Source: Thiobacillus sp. UBA6918 (GTDB lineage: Bacteria; Pseudomonadota; Gammaproteobacteria; Burkholderiales; Thiobacillaceae). Taken from it: a stretch of 17,417 nucleotides of DNA. Under the pieces are notes generated by a model that had not been told where the DNA came from, ran no database searches, and was given only the letters and a program-made list of their open reading frames with translations. A program made the translations under genes and the position numbers. Location of the stretch: contig DKAU01000106.1 in the NCBI GenBank assembly GCA_002450925.1, positions 1-17,417 on the forward strand, read 5' to 3'. This document shows positions 7,447 to 14,462 of the stretch, piece after piece (positions within the stretch are counted from its first letter, which is position 1; every line of letters starts with the position of its first letter).

Positions 7447-9224
7447 GCTTGCTCAAGGTCGAGAATCTAAGCGTGCGCATTGCTGGTGTCACGCCCGTGG
7501 ATGATGTGAGTTTTAGCATCAATGCCGGCGAGGCCTTTGCGCTACTGGGTGAATCTGGTTGCGGCAAATCAATGACAGCGCTGGCATTGATGCGACTTTT
7601 GCCATCAGGCGGCCGTATTGCATCTGGCGGGGTAGGATTTGACGGGGCGGCACTTGGAACATTGCCGGAATCTCAAATGAGATCCCTACGTGGCAGCGGT
7701 ATGGCCATGATCTTCCAGGAACCTCAAACTTCGTTGAATCCTGTCATCACTATCGGTGAGCAGATCGCCGAAGCCTTGCCTGCCCAGATGCCGGGAGGCG
7801 AGCAAAAAGCCGAAGTGATCAAACTGCTTCAGGAAGTAGGCATCAAGAATCCGGAATCGCGCATGCACAGCTATCCATTCGAACTTTCGGGTGGACAGAA
7901 GCAGCGCGTCATGATCGCTCAGGCGCTGGCGGGAAGGCCTAAATTGCTGATCGCAGACGAGCCGACCACCGCGCTGGATGTCACACTGCAAGCGCAAATA
8001 CTCCAACTCATCAAGCGGCTGGCCAAAGAGCGCGGCATGGCTTTGCTGCTGATCACACATGACTTAGGTGTTGCGCGTTACATGGCTGATCGTGTTGGCA
8101 TCATGTACGCAGGTCAACTGGTAGAGACTTTGCCGGTGGATCCAGATAACGGGCTGGAAGGGGCATTCCATCCCTATACGCGTAAGCTGATGGCAGCCTT
8201 GCCCAGCCTTGATCGTGCCGGACAAAGGCTTGCTGCGATTCCCGGTCGCGTTCCATCTCTTAACCAGAAATTTTCAGGTTGCCGTTTTGCAGACCGTTGT
8301 GCGCATGTATTTGCTCCGTGCGCTGAAACGCCTCCAGCATGGAATAGTCTGGATCAAGGCCATGCCGTGCGTTGTCATCTTGCAGGCCAACCAGACAGCC
8401 AAGTTGAACCCGAAGTGGCGCCTGCGCTGAAAGTGATTGCGCCAAGTGAGGAGAATGTGCTTTCGGTGCGTGGTCTCTGTGTAACCTACACTCAGCGTAC
8501 CGGGCAGCTGTTTGGCAAAAAAAGCATCAGGGCCGTGGATGGCATCAGCTTTGAACTGTCAGCGGGCGAAACCTTGGCCCTGGTGGGTGAATCGGGCTGT
8601 GGAAAAACCACTGCTGCGAAAGCTATCCTGGGGTTGAATCCGATCAGCGATGGTAACGTGGAGCTGGATGGCCAGAGGGTATCTCAGCTTTCAGAACGGC
8701 AGTTCAAGCCTTTCAGGCGGCTGGCGCAGATCGTTTTTCAGGATCCTTATAGTTCGCTTAATCCCCGTATGCGGATAGGAGAGATACTGCTTGAAGGCAT
8801 GAATTCATTGAAGGTCGGTGGAGGGGCCGGTCGCAGTCAGGCAGTTGCTGAATTGCTTGAAAAAGTTGGACTCGACCCATCCGCCATGACCAGGTATCCA
8901 CATGAATTTTCCGGCGGCCAAAGACAGCGCATCGCCATCGCGCGCGCACTGGCTGTTCAGCCAAAGTTACTGATCTGCGATGAACCGACTTCCGCCCTGG
9001 ATGTTTCAGTGCAGGCCCAGATTCTTAACCTTCTGGCCGATTTGCAGCGAGAGGAGGGGCTGGCAATGTTGTTCATAACACATAACCTGGCAGCCGTTGG
9101 GTATCTTGCACACCGTGTGGCAGTGATGAAAGAGGGCAAGATTATCGAAACAGGGACAACAAGAGACATTCTGACTCGGCCGGAACACCCTTATACCAAG
9201 GGGTTGCTGGCGTCAGTGGTTTGA
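7443..9224 (+). CDS. Fused double-ATPase subunit of the peptide-type ABC importer (YejF/GsiA-like)
   Basis: Two complete ABC ATPase domains in 593 residues power the importer. Domain 1: Walker A GESGCGKS at 36-43, signature LSGGQ at 148-152, Walker B ending ADEP at 171-174, switch His206. Domain 2: Walker A GESGCGKT at 382-389, signature FSGGQ at 489-493, Walker B ending CDEP at 512-515, switch His547. Both sites look competent. Between them is the peptide-transporter motif HPYTRKL (243-249) followed by Cys280, Cys286, Cys293 and Cys311, matching the cysteine tetrad that holds a [4Fe-4S] cluster in DppD-type ATPases. The second copy stops just after HPYTKGL and lacks the cysteines. The start overlaps the upstream stop (ATGA). 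The stop lies 8 bases from the end of convergent mltD, with no terminator between. Confidence 0.94.
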   Translation: MSLLKVENLSVRIAGVTPVDDVSFSINAGEAFALLGESGCGKSMTALALMRLLPSGGRIASGGVGFDGAALGTLPESQMRSLRGSGMAMIFQEPQTSLNPVITIGEQIAEALPAQMPGGEQKAEVIKLLQEVGIKNPESRMHSYPFELSGGQKQRVMIAQALAGRPKLLIADEPTTALDVTLQAQILQLIKRLAKERGMALLLITHDLGVARYMADRVGIMYAGQLVETLPVDPDNGLEGAFHPYTRKLMAALPSLDRAGQRLAAIPGRVPSLNQKFSGCRFADRCAHVFAPCAETPPAWNSLDQGHAVRCHLAGQPDSQVEPEVAPALKVIAPSEENVLSVRGLCVTYTQRTGQLFGKKSIRAVDGISFELSAGETLALVGESGCGKTTAAKAILGLNPISDGNVELDGQRVSQLSERQFKPFRRLAQIVFQDPYSSLNPRMRIGEILLEGMNSLKVGGGAGRSQAVAELLEKVGLDPSAMTRYPHEFSGGQRQRIAIARALAVQPKLLICDEPTSALDVSVQAQILNLLADLQREEGLAMLFITHNLAAVGYLAHRVAVMKEGKIIETGTTRDILTRPEHPYTKGLLASVV

Positions 9225-9232
9225 GCGACTTT

Positions 9233-10753
9233 CTAGCTTCGCTTGATGGTGAGTTGGCGGCCTGCCTGTACGTTGGCGCTTCTGAGTTTGTTCCAGGCCT
9301 TGAGTTCCGACACGGAGACATTGAAGCGGTTGGCGATGGAATAAAGCGTATCGCCGCGGCGGACTGTATAGTGGGTATTGCCATTCGTTTTCTTGTTTGT
9401 GGAAGCAGAAACGGCGACAGCAGTGTAGTCATTGCCGGCTGGTTGAATGATCAGCCTCTGGCCTCGTTTGAGCTTGCTGGATTTGAGCCTGTTCCAGCGT
9501 TTTAGGTCAGTAGCGCGAACTTTCAGTTTGCGCGCAAGGTATTCAACTGACCCCCCATTGCGCACGATGTAATATTTTGTCGATGCCTCCCTGGCTTCTT
9601 TGGCATCAGCAACAGCTTCCTGCCAGCTCGCGGTTTCGACTTCGTTTTCTGAAGTGTTGTTGATTGGAACCAGAACAACCTGATCCTTGACGAGCCTGCC
9701 GTTGCGCAGGTGCAGATGATTGTGTTCACAGATACGTTCTGATGAAGTGCCAAACTGTTCCGCGATCTGTGTTGCAGTCATCCCTTTTCTAACGGTGACC
9801 GGCTGCCAGCTGTCCCATTCGCCTTTTTCAAGGTTGGTCTGAAAGAGTTCAGCATTGGTGACCGGGACGAGGACGGATACGTCTTCTCCGGATTTGATCA
9901 GTTTGCGGGGAAACGCCGGGTTAAGGGAGAGAAATTCCTGCTCGCTCATTCCGGCCAGACGGGCGCAGGAACGCAAATCCATTGCGCCCGTATTCAGGGA
10001 AACCTGGGTGAAATAAGGCTCGTTTGGAATGTCGTTCAAATCGATCCCGAAGCTTTGAGGGTCCAGCACCAATTTCTTGATGGCCATCAACTTCGGCACA
10101 TAATGCCGAGTCTCAGGAGGCAATGACAGGCTCAGGTAATCGGTAGGGCGGCCACGGGCGGCATTTTTCTGGATGGCACGGGAAACACATCCTTCACCAC
10201 AGTTGTAAGCAGCCAGTGCGAGTTCCCAGGATCCGAAGTCGATGAACAGCTTTTGCAGGTAATCGAGCGCTGCCTGGGTAGCGGCAGTAACGTCACGGCG
10301 GCCGTCATACCAGGGATTTTGCTGCAAACCATAGTTTTTGCCGGTAGATGGAATGAACTGCCATATGCCTGCAGCGTGGGATCGCGAATAGGCCTGGGGA
10401 TTGTAAGCGCTCTCGATCATGGGCAAAAGCGCGATTTCCATCGGCATGCCGCGCTTTTCGACTTCCTCCACGATGTGGAAAAGATACAAACGCGAGCGGT
10501 CCAGCATGCGGTTCACATAATCCGGGCGCTTGCTATACCAGTCGACATGAGCCTGAATCAGTGGGGAATCAAGCGGCTCCAGCGCAAGTCCGGCACGAAT
10601 CCGGATCCACAGGTTTTCAGATTGCTCGGTAACCGGTTCTGAAACGTAGGGCTGTGCGTCGTAATATGCGATTTGCGTTTCCTGCGCGCTGAAAGCGGCC
10701 GGCGACAGCAAAGCCAAGGCCAGACCCAGCGATAAAAGAAACTTCAAACGCAA
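9233..10753 (-). CDS. mltD: Lytic murein transglycosylase D (MltD) with three LysM domains
   Basis: MltD cuts the glycan strands of peptidoglycan, leaving 1,6-anhydro ends, during wall remodelling. The 506-residue protein has a signal peptide (1-22, ending AFSA), an SLT family-1 catalytic domain (about 90-230) with catalytic Glu114 in MIESAYNP, AGIWQF at 128-133 and AAYNCGEG at 181-188, then LysM domains at about 316-363 (weak), 393-437 and 460-504 that bind peptidoglycan. E. coli MltD is a shorter lipoprotein with two LysM domains; here there is no lipobox cysteine, so it is probably soluble in the periplasm. The start is TTG at 10753, supported by AGGGGAG four bases upstream and by the signal peptide beginning at that codon. 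It lies downstream of gloB, with a probable promoter in the gap. Confidence 0.93.
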   Translation of the reverse strand: MRLKFLLSLGLALALLSPAAFSAQETQIAYYDAQPYVSEPVTEQSENLWIRIRAGLALEPLDSPLIQAHVDWYSKRPDYVNRMLDRSRLYLFHIVEEVEKRGMPMEIALLPMIESAYNPQAYSRSHAAGIWQFIPSTGKNYGLQQNPWYDGRRDVTAATQAALDYLQKLFIDFGSWELALAAYNCGEGCVSRAIQKNAARGRPTDYLSLSLPPETRHYVPKLMAIKKLVLDPQSFGIDLNDIPNEPYFTQVSLNTGAMDLRSCARLAGMSEQEFLSLNPAFPRKLIKSGEDVSVLVPVTNAELFQTNLEKGEWDSWQPVTVRKGMTATQIAEQFGTSSERICEHNHLHLRNGRLVKDQVVLVPINNTSENEVETASWQEAVADAKEAREASTKYYIVRNGGSVEYLARKLKVRATDLKRWNRLKSSKLKRGQRLIIQPAGNDYTAVAVSASTNKKTNGNTHYTVRRGDTLYSIANRFNVSVSELKAWNKLRSANVQAGRQLTIKRS

Positions 10754-10757
10754 AACA

Positions 10758-10764
10758 CTCCCCT
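10758..10764 (-). promoter_or_regulatory. Shine-Dalgarno site that sets the mltD TTG start
   Basis: The minus strand reads AGGGGAG four bases before TTG at 10753-10751. No ATG or GTG in this frame would preserve the signal peptide, so this site decides the start. Confidence 0.75.
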
Positions 10765-10789
10765 AAGTTGTATTTGTTTCAAGTTCAGG

Positions 10790-10818
10790 ATGCTAAGCTG
10801 CCAGAGCAGCGAGGTCAA
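10790..10818 (-). promoter_or_regulatory. Probable sigma-70 promoter of mltD
   Basis: On the minus strand, TTGACC (10813-10818) is separated by exactly 17 bases from TAGCAT (10790-10795), matching 5/6 and 4/6 of the consensus. The start would be near 10783, giving a leader of about 30 bases. A small inverted repeat, GCTGC-CAGA-GCAGC, falls inside the spacer. This would let mltD be transcribed independently of gloB. Confidence 0.55.
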
Positions 10819-10832
10819 CCTGTTGATTAAAT

Positions 10833-11597
10833 TCAGAAACTGTCCTTTGCTTTTCGCAGCGCTGCAAATACATCTACGTCATTTTTTGGGGGGTGCTTCA
10901 GAACTTTTTGCGCGGCTTTTATAAGGGCCGGTTCATGACAACGCAAAAAAGGGTTGGTGGACTTCTCCAGAGCAATATTTGAAGGGAGGGTGGGAAACCC
11001 TGCCTGTCTGCATGCCATATCCTTCTTTTCACGATCTAGCAGACTGAGGTTGTCCGGATCCACGGTCTTGGCGAATCGGATATTACTTATGGTGTATTCA
11101 TGGGCGCAGAAAACTTGCGTATTGTCAGGGAGTTGAGCGAGCCTCGTCAGGCTGGACAGCATCTCCAAAGGGGTTCCTTCAAAGAGGCGGCCACAACCGC
11201 AGGCAAAGAGGGTGTCACCGCAAAAGAGGTGGCTTCCATCGTAATAGGCGACGTGGCCAAGGGTATGCCCAGGGGTGCCGACAACCTCGAATTGCAATCC
11301 CAATTTTGCAATATCAAGTTTGTCGCCATCTGAAACAGGAATAGTCAGCCCGGCGATGGGCTCCAGCTCCGGGCCATAAATTTCAGGTTGGTAGCGGGAC
11401 GCAAGAAGAGGAATGCCGCCGACATGGTCTGCATGATGATGAGTAACCAGGATGGCCAGCAAATCGACCCTGTGTTTCTCGAGAAATTCAATGCAGGGCG
11501 CGGCATCACCCGGGTCCACTAGCAAGGCATGACACTCATCATGCAATGCCCAGATATAATTGTCATTGAAGGCAGATATAGGTGTGATGGTAAGCAT
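10833..11597 (-). CDS. gloB: Hydroxyacylglutathione hydrolase (glyoxalase II), GloB
   Basis: GloB hydrolyses S-D-lactoylglutathione to D-lactate and glutathione, the second step of methylglyoxal detoxification in the cytoplasm. The 254-residue protein is a metallo-beta-lactamase-fold enzyme with the two-metal motif THHHADH (His53, His55, Asp57, His58), His111, Asp128 in FCGDTLF and His166 in FCAHEY, all present. Length and the opening (MLTITPISAFNDNYIW) are typical of the family, supporting the ATG at 11597 despite no obvious ribosome site. It is followed by mltD after 79 bases and faces yafS divergently across 15 bases, so its promoter must lie inside yafS coding sequence. The mltD-gloB neighbourhood is also found in E. 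coli. Confidence 0.95.
   Translation of the reverse strand: MLTITPISAFNDNYIWALHDECHALLVDPGDAAPCIEFLEKHRVDLLAILVTHHHADHVGGIPLLASRYQPEIYGPELEPIAGLTIPVSDGDKLDIAKLGLQFEVVGTPGHTLGHVAYYDGSHLFCGDTLFACGCGRLFEGTPLEMLSSLTRLAQLPDNTQVFCAHEYTISNIRFAKTVDPDNLSLLDREKKDMACRQAGFPTLPSNIALEKSTNPFLRCHEPALIKAAQKVLKHPPKNDVDVFAALRKAKDSF
11555..11560 (+). promoter_or_regulatory. Candidate -10 element for the yafS-rnhA-dnaQ transcript, inside gloB
   Basis: A perfect TATAAT lies within the first codons of gloB on the opposite strand, placing a start near 11567 and a leader of about 46 bases before yafS. The closest -35-like hexamer, ATGACA at 11529-11534, is 20 bases away, longer than usual. Only 15 bases separate the two genes, so some promoter must lie in gloB coding sequence. 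Confidence 0.35.
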
Positions 11598-11612
11598 GGA
11601 AGAAAAGCGGCA

Positions 11613-12362
11613 ATGAAAGCCTCAAAAATATCTCCGGAATGGTTTGAAAGCCCGCTCGGCGCTTACCTTCTGGAGCGAGAGCAGGCCTATTATGATCGCA
11701 CCGTGGCCGATATATTCGGTTTTTATGCAGTCCAGTCCGGGCTTGCGCATATCGATCTTCTTCGTAACAGCAGAATTCCTGGAAGGGTGCACTGCGCAGT
11801 GGAAAATCCAGCCGAAGTTCTGGCCGAGCCCATGTTTCTCCCTTTCGAAAGTCAGTCAGTTGACCTGCTCCTGATGCCGCACGTGCTCGAATACACGGAC
11901 CACCCTCATCAGGTGCTGCGCGAGGCAGAAAGAGTATTGCGGCCTGAAGGCAGGCTAGTTCTTTCCGGGTTCAATCCCAGAAGTCTGTGGGGAGTGGCCA
12001 GAATCATCAAGGGACATGAAAAGGGCTTTCCCTGGAATGGCCATTTCCTGAACATGCCCAGAGTCAAGGACTGGCTTGCACTTCTGGGCTTTGAACTTGC
12101 AGCTGGCAGCATGTGTTGCTACAGGCCCCCGATCAATCGCGAAAGCTGGCTCAGGCGCTTCCGCTTCATGGAGCCCGCCGGGGATCGCTGGTGGGCCATG
12201 GGTGGAGGCGTCTATTTCCTGCAAGCGGTCAAGAGAGTTCCTGGAATGCGCGTACTGACACCGGCCTGGAAGGCCTCGGCAACTGCCGGGACTGCTCCTT
12301 CCCTTGCGACCGGGAAAATACTCAACATGGCAAATTACCGGACTAAACGTGGAAAGCACTGA
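11613..12362 (+). CDS. yafS: YafS-like SAM-dependent methyltransferase-fold protein
   Basis: This 249-residue protein resembles the YafS family, class I methyltransferase-fold proteins of unknown substrate. The later fold elements are clear: LPFESQSVDLLLMPHVLEY (about 98-116, motifs II/III region), then LREAERVLRPEGRLVLSGFNP (motif IV onward). The glycine-rich SAM-binding motif I expected earlier is not recognisable; the equivalent stretch reads FYAVQSGLAHIDLL. E. coli YafS, as I recall its sequence, is similar in this respect. The ATG at 11613 is chosen because it lies just outside the divergent gloB; an earlier in-frame ATG at 11529 is inside gloB and lacks a ribosome site. A six-codon leader reading frame (11596-11616) ends by overlapping the start. 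Its 3' end overlaps rnhA by 14 bases. Its cellular role is unknown. Confidence 0.8.
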   Translation: MKASKISPEWFESPLGAYLLEREQAYYDRTVADIFGFYAVQSGLAHIDLLRNSRIPGRVHCAVENPAEVLAEPMFLPFESQSVDLLLMPHVLEYTDHPHQVLREAERVLRPEGRLVLSGFNPRSLWGVARIIKGHEKGFPWNGHFLNMPRVKDWLALLGFELAAGSMCCYRPPINRESWLRRFRFMEPAGDRWWAMGGGVYFLQAVKRVPGMRVLTPAWKASATAGTAPSLATGKILNMANYRTKRGKH

Positions 12363-12795
12363 CTGGGTGGACGCCTATACCGATGGTGCCTGCAAGGGCA
12401 ATCCGGGGCCCGGAGGCTGGGGCGTGCTGCTTGTCTATGGTGAACATCGCAAGGAATTGTTCGGCGGTGAGGCACACACCACCAACAACCGAATGGAATT
12501 GCGTGCCGTCATAGAAGCGCTTAAAAGCCTGAAACGCTTCGCCGATATCCGCATCCACACCGACTCGCAATACGTGCAGAAGGGCATCAGTGAATGGCTG
12601 GTGAACTGGAAACGCAAGGGATGGAAAACCGCGGACGGCAAGCCGGTAAAAAACAAGGACCTTTGGGAAGAGCTTGATGTGTTATCTTCCAGCCACAAAG
12701 TCAAATGGGTATGGGTGAAGGGCCATGCCGGCCATCCAGGCAACGAGTCTGCTGACAGGCTTGCCAACCTGGGTGTGGAAACTCTTAGAGGTTAA
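12349..12795 (+). CDS. rnhA: Ribonuclease HI
   Basis: RNase HI cuts the RNA strand of RNA-DNA hybrids, removing R-loops and primers in the cytoplasm. The 148-residue protein carries all catalytic residues: Asp12 in YTDGACKGNPGPGGWG, Glu50 in NRMELRA, Asp72 in HTDSQYV and Asp136 in NESADRLA, plus His126 in KGHAGHPGN. The basic protrusion (WKRKGWKT) is present. The start is uncertain: GTG at 12349 overlaps yafS by 14 bases, while GTG at 12367 would give a protein six residues shorter; both fit the family, and neither has a strong ribosome site. It is coupled to yafS upstream and followed by dnaQ after 7 bases. In E. coli rnhA and dnaQ are adjacent but divergent; here they are co-directional. 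Confidence 0.95.
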   Translation: MESTDWVDAYTDGACKGNPGPGGWGVLLVYGEHRKELFGGEAHTTNNRMELRAVIEALKSLKRFADIRIHTDSQYVQKGISEWLVNWKRKGWKTADGKPVKNKDLWEELDVLSSSHKVKWVWVKGHAGHPGNESADRLANLGVETLRG

Positions 12796-12802
12796 GAATA
12801 AA

Positions 12803-13507
12803 TTGCGTCAGATCATTCTGGACACTGAAACGACGGGGCTTGACCCCCGGCAGGGTCATCGAGTCATTGAAATTGCTGCGGTGGAAATGATGAACCGTAG
12901 ACTGACGGGCAATCATTTCCATCGCTACCTGAATCCTGATCGCGATATCGAAGAGGGCGCACTGCAGGTGCATGGAATAACTCGCGAGTTTTTGCAGGAC
13001 AAGCCAAGGTTCGCGGATATCGCCACAGAGTTCATCGAGTTCGTGCAGGACGCAGAACTCATCATACATAACGCTCCGTTTGATACAGCCTTCCTGAACA
13101 TGGAACTGGGCTTGCATGAAATGAACGAGCTCAAGAGTTATTCGGGGGAGGTCATCGATACGCTTGTCATGGCCAGAACACTTCATCCTGGCCAGCGCAA
13201 CAGCCTTGATGCCCTGTGTAAACGGTACGCTGTGGATAATTCGACCCGCACTTTGCATGGCGCGTTGCTGGACTGCGAACTGCTTGCCCAGGTCTACCTT
13301 TCGATGACTCGCGGTCAGGAATCGCTGGTGATGGAGGCGCCGACAGTTGCCATGGCCTTGTCAAACTCGGGTACCAGTAAACAAAGGCCGGTGCCAGTTA
13401 TGGCAGCAGTTCCTGCTGAAGACCAGTCTGCACATTTTGACCTTCTAAGCCAGATAGACATGGAGAGCGGTGGCGCATGTATCTGGAAAAACAAATTAGC
13501 AGGTTAA
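12803..13507 (+). CDS. dnaQ: DNA polymerase III epsilon subunit (3'-5' proofreading exonuclease)
   Basis: DnaQ removes mismatched bases for the replicative polymerase. The 234-residue protein has a DEDDh exonuclease domain (1-175): Asp7 and Glu9 in LDTETTG, Asp94 in HNAPFDTAFL, His152 and Asp157 in LHGALLDCELL. The tail, about 175-234, starts with a low-complexity linker (TVAMALSNSGTSKQRPVPV) and ends with a segment expected to bind the polymerase alpha subunit. The start is TTG at 12803, giving MRQIILDTETTG as in E. coli DnaQ; AGAGG at 12787-12791 is a slightly distant ribosome site. A GTG at 12773 is an alternative that would overlap rnhA. The next gene begins one base after the stop. Confidence 0.94.
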   Translation: MRQIILDTETTGLDPRQGHRVIEIAAVEMMNRRLTGNHFHRYLNPDRDIEEGALQVHGITREFLQDKPRFADIATEFIEFVQDAELIIHNAPFDTAFLNMELGLHEMNELKSYSGEVIDTLVMARTLHPGQRNSLDALCKRYAVDNSTRTLHGALLDCELLAQVYLSMTRGQESLVMEAPTVAMALSNSGTSKQRPVPVMAAVPAEDQSAHFDLLSQIDMESGGACIWKNKLAG

Positions 13508-13508
13508 T

Positions 13509-14462
13509 TTGCAGAGCTCCCTTTTTATTAACTTCATCGGGCAGCGCACAAAGGCATTTATCCTTTGGCTGGGGATTGTTTTGTCTTTGTTTCTCTCAAC
13601 AGGGGCTCAGGCCGCAACGGTAGCGGTAGTTTTGTCAGATGACTCTGAACCATACCAGGAAACAGCTGACGCCATAGAAAGAGCGCTGGGAATGGAACAT
13701 TCTGTCGTTAGGGTGCTGAGTGACAGATTCAAGGTGGGAGATTCTGCCCTTTCCAGGGCAAAAATTCTCGTGACCGTCGGAGTGAAAGCGGCAGAATTGG
13801 TCGCCGATCGTGGTGGCAAGACGCCTATTGTCTCGGTGCTGGTTACGGAAGACTGGTATAGAGATGCGGGTCGCGCATTGCTGTCAAGCGGCGGAAGAAG
13901 CGCAACTGCATTGGTACTTGACCAACCGATTTCACGGCAACTTGATCTTGTTAACCGGGCATTTCCGAACGCCAAGAAAGTGGGCGTTGTTGTCGGAACG
14001 AGGAATGCCGGAATTCTTGCTGAACTGGAGAGAGAGGCAAGTGCGCATCGGTTGACGTTGATCAGCGCTTTGGCTGATTCGGAACCCAAGCTGGTCTCGG
14101 TTCTTGGACAGGTACTTGCAGATTCAGACCTGTTGCTTGCCGTTCCTGACCCTGATGTTTTCAATCGAAACACCGTTCAAACCGTACTGATGACGACCTA
14201 CAGGTACCGTGACCCGGTATTGGGCTATTCCAAGGCGCTTTCACGCGCCGGGGCGCTGGTTTCAATCTACTCAAGCCCGAAACAAATTGGTCGCCAGGCA
14301 GGGGAGATTGCCCTGGCAGCAATGAACGGGGGGAAAGTTTCCGGCATGCAATGGCCAAAATATTTCTCGGTTCTGGTCAACACGAACGTGGCTCGCTCGC
14401 TGGCGATCAATGTTCCTACCGAGGAAAGCCTGTTGCAGGATTTGGGTGGTGAGCATGATTAA
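13509..14462 (+). CDS. Orphan periplasmic substrate-binding protein (ABC_sub_bind / TrpX-like)
   Basis: A 317-residue protein with a signal peptide (1-35 or 36, ending GAQA) and the two-lobed fold of the ABC_sub_bind family, suggested by stretches such as LVTVGVKAAELV (88-99), PIVSVLVTEDWY, FPNAKKVGVVVGTRN (152-166) and VPDPDVFNRNTVQTVL. The family binds small ligands (amino acids and others) in the periplasm. No permease or ATPase is adjacent; the next gene, overlapping by 8 bases, is a membrane GGDEF-EAL protein. I infer a ligand sensor feeding that enzyme rather than a transporter subunit. The start is TTG at 13509 with AGG five bases upstream; no in-frame ATG would keep the signal peptide. 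It begins one base after the dnaQ stop, so it is probably co-transcribed with dnaQ. Ligand unknown. Confidence 0.83.
   Translation: MQSSLFINFIGQRTKAFILWLGIVLSLFLSTGAQAATVAVVLSDDSEPYQETADAIERALGMEHSVVRVLSDRFKVGDSALSRAKILVTVGVKAAELVADRGGKTPIVSVLVTEDWYRDAGRALLSSGGRSATALVLDQPISRQLDLVNRAFPNAKKVGVVVGTRNAGILAELEREASAHRLTLISALADSEPKLVSVLGQVLADSDLLLAVPDPDVFNRNTVQTVLMTTYRYRDPVLGYSKALSRAGALVSIYSSPKQIGRQAGEIALAAMNGGKVSGMQWPKYFSVLVNTNVARSLAINVPTEESLLQDLGGEHD

Noticed and set aside
13607..14173. 188-codon open frame on the minus strand in the orphan binding-protein gene
   Set aside because: In codon register opposite the real gene, Ser/Thr/Ala-rich, with no recognisable domain; the plus-strand gene has a signal peptide and family motifs.
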